A stretch of 25,019 bases of DNA from a virus. The DNA lies in IMG/VR virus record IMGVR_UViG_3300013372_002360, positions 1 to 25,019 of that record, one strand, 5' to 3'. A program made the position numbers and the translations under genes. Below the pieces are notes generated by a model that saw nothing but the letters and a program-made list of their open reading frames with translations, did no database searches and was not told the origin of the DNA. Positions 12,854-20,380 of this stretch are shown piece after piece (position 1 is the stretch's first letter; the number at the start of each line of letters is the position of its first letter).

Positions 12854-14445
12854 TGCTAATTTTAAATGCAGGCGAATCAATAGAGATACCTTTTGTTTAT
12901 AAATCTGGACATACGTATATTGATCCAGACGAAGACATTTATGTCTACTTAAAAAGAGGATACAATACACCAGGACCAATAATAGTTGGCCCACTTAAAT
13001 ATAATATATCATTGATTAATTCAGCAACTCCTTCTTTAAAACAAAGCTTAGATTCAAATACAACTCTAGAAAGATTGTCAACTGGATCTTTTGTTTTAAA
13101 CATGACTCTTCCAATAAATTTATTCGAAGGAATGTACACGATACAAGTTAGCACTACTGCAGACGACCTAAGTGATTTGAGAGAGTTTAACCTACAATGT
13201 AAAGCTCCTATTCAACAGCCTGATCAAGAGTACTCAGTATCTGACAAAAGCATACAAGTAGGAAGTAAGTCACTGTATGTAGACATGGGCTATTCTGAAA
13301 CTAATACTGTCATCTTAATTGGTCACACAAGTGCGATGGAACCTTACTCAATCTACAGAATAACATCGATGCAAGATGGCATCAATGCATTAAGGGCGGA
13401 TATGGAATCACCACTGCTTAGAGGTTTGCTAGACGCCTACTCGTGCGGAGCAAGAGACATATATATAATGTCAGCTGGATACATGAATGAATACCAACCT
13501 GACGTATCAAAAAGAAATATAAAAACTTACGCAGATGATAGTGCAACTCCAAATACCTATTCTTTCTATGAGCTTTACTATGCACGACTTAAAAAATGTT
13601 ATGACATAATAAAAGATTATGAGTTTTTAGACATAATAGTCCCACTTGAAACTTCTATTGTTTCTACTGGAAATGTTAACTTTGTTAGACAATTAGCTGA
13701 TCATTGCAACTCAGTACAGCTAGTTACAGGTGAGGTTCAGCTTGGAGTCGTAGGATCAAGAAGTGTTAACAGTACTGATTCTGACATTAATGAACTTATA
13801 TCAAAAGATTTTAATTTACTATCTGAAACTACTGCAGATGGATTCATAACTAAAGATACAGGTAAGTATATTCTTTTAGTTTATGGAGAATGCATATTTA
13901 ATCACAAGCAAGTACAAAAGACTTATTCTTCATCCTCAGCAGCGGCTTTTGCTTCTGTCTTAGCTTCTACTAGAGTTGACTATGGCTTAGCTAAGAAGCA
14001 GGTTCCTTCTGCATTAGCTGCGGCAAATGGTGGACTGACTTCATTGCAAGCAAAGCAGCTATCAGATGTTAAAATAAACTCTATTACTCCAGCACATAGA
14101 ACTAGAAAAGGAACTCCCTATAACGTTCGAATAAGTGGAGACTTGACAATGTCAATTAGCGAGAACTACGCTGATGCATCTAATATTAGATTGGTCGCCA
14201 TGCTTATAGCGGAGATTCAGTCTATGAGCTTTAGTTCTTTGGGTAAATTTTCTTATGACAAGTTAATAAGAGGTGTCGACGCTCTTCTAATGTCTCTAAA
14301 GTCTGGAGATATAATAAGAGATTATAGTTTTGACGCATTTGCAGACAAGCTAGAAAAAGGAAAGATCTATTTTAACATTTCTTTGACATCAGTTAGAACT
14401 TTAAGAAGTATAAGTTTTAATGTAGCTACAGGTAGAGGGGTATAG
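12853..14445 (+). CDS. Tail-sheath-like protein with N-terminal beta domain, 530 aa
   Basis: The N-terminal 115 residues are a beta domain with an Ig/adhesion look ('GESIEIPFVYKSG', 'FEGMYTIQVSTT'). The remainder follows the plan of contractile tail sheath proteins: an early 'VILIGHTSAMEPYSIYRI' strand, 'RGLLDAYSCGARDIYIMSAG', a middle region with 'YYARLKKCYDIIKDYEFLDIIVPLE', and a C-terminal region of helices and strands with 'VDALLMSLKSGDIIRDYSF' and 'KIYFNISLTSVRTLRSISF', as in the sheath domain that forms the inner mesh. A second, clearer sheath gene lies at 15271. This one could be a sheath initiator, collar or a specialised terminal sheath ring. Same operon as the neck genes. Confidence 0.55.
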   Translation: MLILNAGESIEIPFVYKSGHTYIDPDEDIYVYLKRGYNTPGPIIVGPLKYNISLINSATPSLKQSLDSNTTLERLSTGSFVLNMTLPINLFEGMYTIQVSTTADDLSDLREFNLQCKAPIQQPDQEYSVSDKSIQVGSKSLYVDMGYSETNTVILIGHTSAMEPYSIYRITSMQDGINALRADMESPLLRGLLDAYSCGARDIYIMSAGYMNEYQPDVSKRNIKTYADDSATPNTYSFYELYYARLKKCYDIIKDYEFLDIIVPLETSIVSTGNVNFVRQLADHCNSVQLVTGEVQLGVVGSRSVNSTDSDINELISKDFNLLSETTADGFITKDTGKYILLVYGECIFNHKQVQKTYSSSSAAAFASVLASTRVDYGLAKKQVPSALAAANGGLTSLQAKQLSDVKINSITPAHRTRKGTPYNVRISGDLTMSISENYADASNIRLVAMLIAEIQSMSFSSLGKFSYDKLIRGVDALLMSLKSGDIIRDYSFDAFADKLEKGKIYFNISLTSVRTLRSISFNVATGRGV

Positions 14446-14446
14446 A

Positions 14447-15187
14447 ATGCCACAGAACGCTTACAGATTTCCCGTAACAGGAATCAATGAAATTAATAAT
14501 GACAGAAGATTTGGTGCACCACTTCAAGCTTCTGGAAACCTTAGCTACTTAGAATTTATAGCAGTCGTAAAAGCGTTATGGGAAAATGCATACCCAGACA
14601 TCAAGTTGCAACCAACATCTGGTGGGCAGTACGCAGAATATCCCACTATAGTTTATGGCCTTGAAATTAGAAAGACGCACAGCAATGAGCCAAAACCAAG
14701 AACTAGGAACACTCAAAATATTAAAGACGTAATGGTGTTCGGTCAAAGATTCCAAAATGTAGTAAGTTTTACAATAATAACAAAGGCAGATGGAGCAATT
14801 GCTGAAAACGAATTACAAAAAAGATACTCAGGAGCTATAGTAGCAGATAACTTAGCTGAAATATTTGAGGACTTTATGTTAGAGCATACTCCAGTTTTTA
14901 AAAGACTAGGGGCAGCAGAACTAGTTTATTCAAGAAGATTGTCAGACTCTGATATAAATAGAGATTCAACAGATGTAGTCAAAAGAACAATAACTTATAT
15001 GTTGACTACAGAAAAGTTGATAGCTACAACTGTTGATACTATTGAAAAAATAGCAATAGACGTACGTAGATATATGGCTTATGAGCAGTCGATCTTAGAT
15101 GAGAGATATTCAATGGCTACTCCAGACTTTACCAACAGTGAGCTAAATATTATAGATTTGCACCAAACTGCCACTCCAAATACTTAA
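14447..15187 (+). CDS. Probable tail terminator / completion protein, 246 aa
   Basis: A mixed alpha/beta protein: 'YLEFIAVVKALWENAYPDIKL', 'YPTIVYGLEIRKTH', 'VFGQRFQNVVSFTIITKAD', 'LAEIFEDFMLEHTPVFKRLGAA', then 'DSTDVVKRTITYMLTTEKL'. The helix, strand, long helix and final strand order (an FEDFM...F...G.....Y.RR...D block followed by a returning strand) matches tail terminator proteins that cap the tail and bind the neck. It lies 1 nt after the sheath-like gene and before the main sheath, which is the expected position. The C-terminus is acidic and Thr-rich. The call is based on pattern and order. Confidence 0.58.
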   Translation: MPQNAYRFPVTGINEINNDRRFGAPLQASGNLSYLEFIAVVKALWENAYPDIKLQPTSGGQYAEYPTIVYGLEIRKTHSNEPKPRTRNTQNIKDVMVFGQRFQNVVSFTIITKADGAIAENELQKRYSGAIVADNLAEIFEDFMLEHTPVFKRLGAAELVYSRRLSDSDINRDSTDVVKRTITYMLTTEKLIATTVDTIEKIAIDVRRYMAYEQSILDERYSMATPDFTNSELNIIDLHQTATPNT

Positions 15188-15214
15188 TGTAGTTTGTTTC
15201 GATAGCTAGGCTAT

Positions 15215-15220
15215 TACTAT
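15215..15220 (+). promoter_or_regulatory. Candidate -10 box for the tail sheath / tube operon
   Basis: TACTAT in the 83-nt gap before the sheath gene, one of the longest gaps of the module. A short inverted repeat (ATAGC, TAG loop, GCTAT; 15202-15214) lies directly upstream and could be an operator. The leader of about 43 nt ends with the strong Shine-Dalgarno CGGAGGA (15254-15260). Confidence 0.45.
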
Positions 15221-15270
15221 ATGACTGAAGTAAAATTGTCAAATCGCCGCAATCGGAGGACTTAAATCTA

Positions 15271-16533
15271 ATGGCTTTACCAGGTGTAAAAACTATAATT
15301 AAAGATCGCTTTTATAGCATCTCCCGTCAGGACATACCTGTCGGACCAAGAGTGTGCCTCATTGCACAAAGAACTATCAATCCAGTTCATTCCAATGGCA
15401 CTCAATATGTTCAGGACCTTGACGTAGTTCAGGCTACTACAGAATCTGACATTATCACAGCATTTGGTGAGAACTCGCCAATTCACAAAGGTTTCATTGA
15501 ACTTATTGCAGGCGGTGCAGAAAGAATTTATATCGTTCCATTGCCAGCTGCTACAGTGTGGAATCACACCAATGGTACAATAACCGACGGTGCTGCTACT
15601 CCATCTAATATCTTCGATGCTGCTTTTGCAGCTGCTGAGGCTTCACAGCCAGATATCATCATCCCTTGGGGTCGTGGTGGTAATCCTGACGACTGGCAGG
15701 GTACTGCTACTCCTGGTGATGACCAAGAGTATGGCTTCTACGCAAATAACTCAACTGACCCAACAAAGAGCTGGGCAGTCAAAGTTGCAAATGCTGTTAA
15801 AGACATTGCAGAGAATTCGCACCCATGCTTTGCTGTAATGGGAATCAAGCCATGGAATCCATCCACATCTAACTATGAGTCAATGACTCCAAGTCAGACT
15901 GGAACCCATCTTGGAGCTGGTCCTGCAAATCTCTTGTCAAGAGACAATGCAAGCCTGTCAGAAGTTGGCCGTCATGTTGTTGTAATTGCAACAGAATTGA
16001 AGCCAGTTAATTACCCAACAGCTTGGGGTTACACTAATGGAGCAACAACACTTGCTGCTGCAATAAGCAGAATGTCTTCATTTACTTCCCCTGTTAACAA
16101 GACAGCTTACAATGTATCTTCAATTAGATACAATCCAACAAGATCACAACAGCTTACGCTTTCTAATCTTGGAGTAAACTGCTTGGCACTGAACTTTAAT
16201 AAGGTTCCAACCTTCATCGAAGGCTTGACCTTAGCAGGCTCAACCTCTGATTACACAAGAATTTCTACAATGAGAATTGTAACAGAAGCTTCGTTGTTGA
16301 TCAGACAAGTTTGTCAGAAGTTTATTGGTGAACCATCAACAATACAAACACGTAACTCGATGGAAACAGCAATTACTTCTGCCTTGCGCGGGATGCAACA
16401 GCTTGGAGCTCTTCTGGACAGTGACTTTGCAGTCTCTTACATTCCAGCAGAGAACAAAGCTTTTATCGATCTCGTGATAACACCAGCATTTGAACTCAAG
16501 AACATTGAAGTTCAAGTAGCTATTAACCTATAA
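15271..16533 (+). CDS. Tail sheath protein, 420 aa
   Basis: Main contractile-tail sheath subunit; it polymerises around the tube and contracts during injection. The start 'MALPGVKTIIKDRFYSISRQ' is a typical sheath N-terminus (the arm that links subunits). 'VQATTESDIITAFGENSPIHKGFIELIAGGAERIYIVPL' is the classical early domain, followed by an inserted outer domain (about 100-290). The C-terminal part with 'IQTRNSMETAITSALRGMQQLGALLDS' and 'AFIDLVITPAFELKNIEVQVAIN' is the conserved sheath core and C-terminal arm. It has its own promoter region and a strong Shine-Dalgarno. Arginine codons CGT/CGC are more frequent than in neighbouring genes, fitting a highly expressed structural gene. Confidence 0.88.
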   Translation: MALPGVKTIIKDRFYSISRQDIPVGPRVCLIAQRTINPVHSNGTQYVQDLDVVQATTESDIITAFGENSPIHKGFIELIAGGAERIYIVPLPAATVWNHTNGTITDGAATPSNIFDAAFAAAEASQPDIIIPWGRGGNPDDWQGTATPGDDQEYGFYANNSTDPTKSWAVKVANAVKDIAENSHPCFAVMGIKPWNPSTSNYESMTPSQTGTHLGAGPANLLSRDNASLSEVGRHVVVIATELKPVNYPTAWGYTNGATTLAAAISRMSSFTSPVNKTAYNVSSIRYNPTRSQQLTLSNLGVNCLALNFNKVPTFIEGLTLAGSTSDYTRISTMRIVTEASLLIRQVCQKFIGEPSTIQTRNSMETAITSALRGMQQLGALLDSDFAVSYIPAENKAFIDLVITPAFELKNIEVQVAINL

Positions 16534-16541
16534 ATAAACCA

Positions 16542-16547
16542 TATATT
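16542..16547 (+). promoter_or_regulatory. Weak candidate -10 box before the tube gene
   Basis: TATATT in the 40-nt gap between sheath and tube. The Shine-Dalgarno GGAGGG (16562-16567) before the ATG at 16574 is strong. The tube may be transcribed mainly with the sheath; this box would be secondary. Confidence 0.25.
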
Positions 16548-16573
16548 TTTAATACCGAATTGGAGGGTATACT

Positions 16574-17263
16574 ATGGCAGGCGAATACTATGACGGCCCA
16601 GTAAATAAGTACCTTAATACTTATACTACATTTTCTGGAGCTGATATTGTTGCCACTTTTGGTGGCGTTGAAATCGGTGCACTATCAGGAATTACTTTTT
16701 CTGTAACAAGAGAAAAGGCACCAATCTACACAATGGGTTCACCAAACCCAAGATCATTCTCAAGAGGCAAAAGAGGAATTGCAGGATCATTAATCTTTAC
16801 TGTTTTTGATCGTCCAGCTCTCTACCAAATGCTTGAGGCACACCACGCAACTGATCAATCTATGAAGTTCTTTACCAGAAAGCACAATACGCTTCCTGGT
16901 GATCCAAACCACAAGAGAGGCATCTCTGAACTGAGCGATCAGGCAAGAGATATTGTTTCTCAGGTCCCATTCTATGCAGACCAGATTCCACCATTTGATA
17001 TTACAATCACCTTCGTTAACGAATACGGCCAGGGTGCTGTAAGATCAATCTACGGTGTAGAACTTCTGAACGAAGGTTCAGGAGCTTCAATGGACGACAT
17101 TGTAATCGAAGAAACGATGACATATGTTGCTAGAGAAATTGGTCCTATGTACAGAATTACTACAGATAACCTTGGTAAATTCAATACTGGTGATCTTAAG
17201 GATCTTATCAGTAGAGAGACCGCTGGAGAGAGCGGTTTGAATACTCAAATTATCAGACCATAA
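16574..17263 (+). CDS. Tail tube protein, 229 aa
   Basis: Inner tail tube subunit. Diagnostic features: 'GVEIGALSGITFSVTREKAPIYTMGSPNPR' split as strand and turn (31-60), the signature 'RGIAGSLIFTVFDRPALY' (67-84), 'QIPPFDITITFVNEYGQGAVRSIYGVEL' region (137-164), and 'GASMDDIVIEETMTYVARE' (170-188). This is the beta-sandwich core with the strands that join into the ring, and it directly follows the sheath as in most myoviruses. It has a strong GGAGGG ribosome binding site and somewhat more C-ending codons than the paralogs downstream. A strong terminator follows. It is the best candidate for the major tube protein among three relatives. Confidence 0.84.
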   Translation: MAGEYYDGPVNKYLNTYTTFSGADIVATFGGVEIGALSGITFSVTREKAPIYTMGSPNPRSFSRGKRGIAGSLIFTVFDRPALYQMLEAHHATDQSMKFFTRKHNTLPGDPNHKRGISELSDQARDIVSQVPFYADQIPPFDITITFVNEYGQGAVRSIYGVELLNEGSGASMDDIVIEETMTYVAREIGPMYRITTDNLGKFNTGDLKDLISRETAGESGLNTQIIRP

Positions 17264-17286
17264 AATAAACATAAATTAATCTTAGG

Positions 17287-17325
17287 GCGTGGAGGACTTG
17301 TTAATGCAGGTCCTCTATGCTTTTT
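17287..17325 (+). terminator. Intrinsic terminator after the tail tube gene
   Basis: A 14-bp stem with a 6-nt loop: left arm 17287-17300 (GCGTGGAGGACTTG), loop TTAATG (17301-17306), right arm 17307-17320 (CAGGTCCTCTATGC). Three of the pairs are G-U wobbles in the outer or middle part (17291, 17289, 17299) and the rest are Watson-Crick. Five T residues (17321-17325) follow at once. It sits between two tube paralogs read in the same direction, so it probably acts as a partial terminator that reduces expression of the downstream genes. Confidence 0.8.
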
Positions 17326-17338
17326 ATAGGCAGGTATA

Positions 17339-18040
17339 ATGGAATCAAAGCAACAAAACTGGAAGTATGAACAGACTTCAATAAGTTCAAATAGAGCTGC
17401 AAAAGGACTACCAGATCCATTCTCTAACATGTCGTTCTCTGGAACTGACATTACAGCCACAATAGTTCTTCCTACTATAGATAGAGAAAAAGGAACAATA
17501 GGCGAAGCTGATGTTCTTGAGATGGCAGAGATACAAACTATCTCCTATTCAATACATAGAGAGAATGCCCCGATAAGAACACTGGGGCACGTTAACCCCA
17601 GAGGCTTTGTCAAGGGTGGAAGAACTATAGCTGGTTCATTAATATTTACAGTATTTAACGAATATGCTTTCTATAGAATTAAAGAGTTTAGACAAATGAT
17701 GTCTGAATCTGGACTGTTCTTTGCACCTCTTGCCGACATGCTTCCTCCGTTCGATATAGTTCTATCATTTTTTAATGAATATGGTCTTGGGGCTAAAATG
17801 AAACTATATGGAGTTACTATAGTAGACGAAGGTGGTACAATGTCTGTAGACGACCTTATCACGGAACAGACTTATACTTTTATGGCTAGAGGAATTCAAC
17901 CTTTAATATCCATAGAGAACGATCCAACAATGTTGTCAGAAGACGAAGCAGCTGTCTATTACGAGAGACAAAAAAATTTCTTTGCTCAAGACACATTAAC
18001 CTCGTATACATCATTTATTGATAGAATAAAAAAAATATAA
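17339..18040 (+). CDS. Tail-tube-like protein 2, 233 aa
   Basis: Paralog of the tube protein: 'ISYSIHRENAPIRTLGHVNPRGF' (68-90), 'GRTIAGSLIFTVFNEYAFYR' (94-113), 'MLPPFDIVLSFFNEYGLGAKMKLYG' region (134-158), 'TMSVDDLITEQTYTFMARG' (167-185). It differs by a 45-residue Ser/Asn-rich N-terminus and an insertion (45-63) in the first hairpin, and lacks the HHATD...DPNHKRG segment of the main tube. It starts just after the terminator with a weak Shine-Dalgarno (CAGG), so output should be lower. Likely a tail-end or baseplate-hub-proximal tube ring; an exact place on the virion cannot be read from sequence. Confidence 0.75.
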   Translation: MESKQQNWKYEQTSISSNRAAKGLPDPFSNMSFSGTDITATIVLPTIDREKGTIGEADVLEMAEIQTISYSIHRENAPIRTLGHVNPRGFVKGGRTIAGSLIFTVFNEYAFYRIKEFRQMMSESGLFFAPLADMLPPFDIVLSFFNEYGLGAKMKLYGVTIVDEGGTMSVDDLITEQTYTFMARGIQPLISIENDPTMLSEDEAAVYYERQKNFFAQDTLTSYTSFIDRIKKI

Positions 18041-18048
18041 GGATTATA

Positions 18049-19143
18049 ATGGTAGTAGGCAATAGTCAAAATCAACCAGGCAGAAAAATGTACAGACCTT
18101 TTAGTTCTTACGTTAGTCCTCAATTTTACAGTCAAACCTTTGACGCTAAAGGTAACTTAAATACTTTAGATATTATAAATCCAAAAAGCTTTGATCCACT
18201 CAATGAAGATATTGACTTAAAGTGGGCAGGCAAATCAGATGATACAGCAAAGTTTAGTAACTATTATGATTATTACTTTTCTGGTGAAGACGTTAAAATA
18301 TACATGGATGGGCTATTTGATGCCGGCGATGAACTTGACATTGCAAACTTTGCTTTTCTTATAAAGCAAGAGAAACAACCATTGTATGGTTTTTGGTCAT
18401 ACAATTATGATGTAATGATGACTGGAACCAGAATAATCAGTGGAGAATTTTCTGTGTATTCAAGATACCCAGGAAGAATGAGAGATCTACTTTCTAAGGC
18501 TGCAGATCAAAGAGCATTAGCTTTTAAAGAAGGAAAAGATTCAAAAAGAGTTCAATCAAAACTTTTAAGTAGAGTTGATTCAGATCAAGATGAAAAAAAC
18601 ATCCAAAAGTATTGGGCTAATGGAAACAGTGGTGGTGGAAGGTTAGACAGACTATCTGGAGATCCAGGTAATTCTGATATGAGAAACATATTCTCAGCAC
18701 ATCCACCTTTTAACTTTATTGTAAAATACGGAACGCAAGAAGGTTCTGTTACAACAATTGGAACCAACAAAGGAACCAATAATGAAGACAACTTTAGTGT
18801 TCTAGATAGAATGATGGCTACTGATTACAATGAAAGATTAGTCCAAAAAACTGCATCAAGCAGTATGGACATAGTACTTCAGAGTATCCAGTTAATGAGC
18901 ATGACAACAAGTTACGCCCCAGGTGGGCAAGCATTAATTGAAACTTACCAGTTTTTAGCTAGAGATATGTATATATCAGATGGTGGAATTAGAAAGCCAG
19001 TATCTACAAGTCCATCCACAGCGTCTAGTGACTCAAGTGGAGCAAGAGCAACGAGTCCTACAACCGGTACATCAGCCCTAACTGCAGAACAAATAGCAGC
19101 AATAGCAGCAGGGGTTAATATTACTGGATTTGGCACTCTTTAA
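18049..19143 (+). CDS. Divergent tail-tube-like protein 3, 364 aa
   Basis: Shares the plan of the two genes before it in a more diverged, longer form: 'FSGEDVKIYMDGLF' (77-90), 'IANFAFLIKQEKQPLYGF' (98-115), 'TRIISGEFSVYSRYPGRM' (127-144), a long inserted region (145-215), 'HPPFNFIVKYG' (about 218-228) and 'LQSIQLMSMTTSYAPGGQAL' onward to 'YQFLARDMY' (about 279-310). The last 50 residues are a Ser/Thr/Ala low-complexity linker followed by 'TAEQIAAIAAGVNI'. AAGGA Shine-Dalgarno upstream of ATG 18049. Probably an adaptor ring or distal tail protein built on the tube fold. Confidence 0.65.
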   Translation: MVVGNSQNQPGRKMYRPFSSYVSPQFYSQTFDAKGNLNTLDIINPKSFDPLNEDIDLKWAGKSDDTAKFSNYYDYYFSGEDVKIYMDGLFDAGDELDIANFAFLIKQEKQPLYGFWSYNYDVMMTGTRIISGEFSVYSRYPGRMRDLLSKAADQRALAFKEGKDSKRVQSKLLSRVDSDQDEKNIQKYWANGNSGGGRLDRLSGDPGNSDMRNIFSAHPPFNFIVKYGTQEGSVTTIGTNKGTNNEDNFSVLDRMMATDYNERLVQKTASSSMDIVLQSIQLMSMTTSYAPGGQALIETYQFLARDMYISDGGIRKPVSTSPSTASSDSSGARATSPTTGTSALTAEQIAAIAAGVNITGFGTL

Positions 19144-19152
19144 TAAAAAATG

Positions 19153-19161
19153 TGATATAAT
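19153..19161 (+). promoter_or_regulatory. Extended -10 promoter before the chaperone-like genes
   Basis: TGATATAAT is an extended -10 (TGn-TATAAT, hexamer 19156-19161), within TGTGATATAAT, the same string as upstream of 6430. Here a leader of about 30 nt follows, with AGGAG (19183-19187) as Shine-Dalgarno for the ATG at 19197. Confidence 0.6.
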
Positions 19162-19196
19162 ATTAATTATATATTCTGAAATAGGAGAAATGTAAA

Positions 19197-19736
19197 ATGG
19201 CACAAGGTAGAAAAGTAACGGTTACTGGTTCGTCAGAAATGGCAAAAGAAGTAGGCGCAGATGAAATTTATTCAATTGTAGAAGAAGCTGCAGACGAGGG
19301 TGAACAAGACACCATTACAATTATTCCAGACATCGACGCAGAAGAGTTTGAGCCATCTTCTGTAGAAGACCTTCCTGACGATGAAGAGGTTTGGCCAGAT
19401 GGGCCAACAGCTGGTCAGATTAAAGCTTGGAAGAAAGAGTATGGAGAAGTATACGTTACATCGATCTCATATGAAAAGCATGTTGCTTGGAGACCTCTTG
19501 GCAGACTAGAGTATAAGCAACTCGTAAAGAAGATGGAACAAATGGTTCAGTCTGGACAGCTTAGTTCCGCTGAAGCTAATCTTTGGAACGAAGAAGCTAT
19601 AACAGAGTTGTGCGTACTTTTTCCAACCTCCGAAGTTGGAGATATGGTCAGAGAGATGGCAGGACTTCCATCCCTTATTTCACAAGAAGTTCTTGAGGCT
19701 TCAGGGTTCGTCGCCTTAGAGGTCAGACAACTGTAA
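19197..19736 (+). CDS. Probable tail assembly chaperone A, 179 aa
   Basis: The N-terminal 65 residues are strongly acidic and probably disordered. The rest has 'PDGPTAGQIKAWKKEYGEVYVTSI' (about 65-90), 'VAWRPLGRLEYKQLVKKMEQM', 'WNEEAITELCVLFP', and 'MAGLPSLISQEVLEASGF', ending in 'VALEVRQL'. The pattern 'RPLGR.EYK ... EE.I...C.L.P ... AG.P..L...VLE.SGF' is typical of phage tail assembly chaperones that escort the tape measure. Position between tube genes and a giant ORF agrees. The next gene is in the -1 frame relative to this one and carries a related motif set, as for a chaperone pair. Confidence 0.65.
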   Translation: MAQGRKVTVTGSSEMAKEVGADEIYSIVEEAADEGEQDTITIIPDIDAEEFEPSSVEDLPDDEEVWPDGPTAGQIKAWKKEYGEVYVTSISYEKHVAWRPLGRLEYKQLVKKMEQMVQSGQLSSAEANLWNEEAITELCVLFPTSEVGDMVREMAGLPSLISQEVLEASGFVALEVRQL

Positions 19737-19738
19737 TC

Positions 19739-20365
19739 ATGGTAACACCAGATCTTCTATATGAAGTAAAAAAAATATATGGATCTGTTTTTCAAACTTA
19801 CATTAAAGATCAAGAAGTTCTTTTTAGAGAGCTAACTTTTGCGGAGTTTGATGAGGTAGCACAATTTCAAAAAGATAAAGACTTTTCTTCAGCAGATGTA
19901 GAAGAGTTAATTATTAAAAAATCTGTTGTGTATCCAGAGAACTTTAATGTAGATCTATATCCAGCAGGCATAATATCATACTTGGCTCAAGAGATACTGG
20001 AGGAGTCTGGTTTTTCTTCAGCTAAAAAAGCTAAGAGTATTCTTGACGAGCAAAGAGATAAAGCTTCTGAAGTAAGAAGTTTAATGAAGGCCTTTGTGCT
20101 GGCTACTATACATACATATAGACCAGAAGATCTTGATAATATGACATTTTCTAAATTGGCTGAAAATGTTGCAATGGCAGAAAAAATAATAGAGATAAAA
20201 CAAAACATCAATGGCATGGAGTCAACAAACATATCTCTACAATTAATAGATCCACAAGAAGAAATTGAAAAGAAAAAGGATCTGGCCAATAGATATAATT
20301 CATCAAGAAAAGATGGAGAAGCTAAATACGAAGACCCTGTAGCAAAGAAACTATGGGGAAGCTAG
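19739..20365 (+). CDS. Probable tail assembly chaperone B, 208 aa
   Basis: Related to the gene before it: 'VLFRELTFAEFDEVAQFQ' corresponds to 'AWRPLGRLEYKQLVKKM', 'VEELIIKKSVVYPENFNVD' to 'EEAITELCVLFPTSEV', and 'PAGIISYLAQEILEESGFSSA' to 'MAGLPSLISQEVLEASGF'. A helical C-terminal half (about 105-208) is highly charged and ends in 'PVAKKLWGS'. It begins 2 nt after the previous stop. GAGG lies about 16 nt upstream, long for a Shine-Dalgarno, so re-initiation is likely. No canonical slippery heptamer is seen in the overlap, so separate translation is preferred to frameshifting. Confidence 0.62.
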   Translation: MVTPDLLYEVKKIYGSVFQTYIKDQEVLFRELTFAEFDEVAQFQKDKDFSSADVEELIIKKSVVYPENFNVDLYPAGIISYLAQEILEESGFSSAKKAKSILDEQRDKASEVRSLMKAFVLATIHTYRPEDLDNMTFSKLAENVAMAEKIIEIKQNINGMESTNISLQLIDPQEEIEKKKDLANRYNSSRKDGEAKYEDPVAKKLWGS

Positions 20366-20380
20366 TAGGAGAAATCTTAA

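Noticed and set aside
19697-19739. Programmed -1 frameshift joining the two chaperone-like genes
   Set aside because: The -1 frame is open here, but I see no X-XXY-YYZ heptamer in the right phase, and the second gene has its own ATG.
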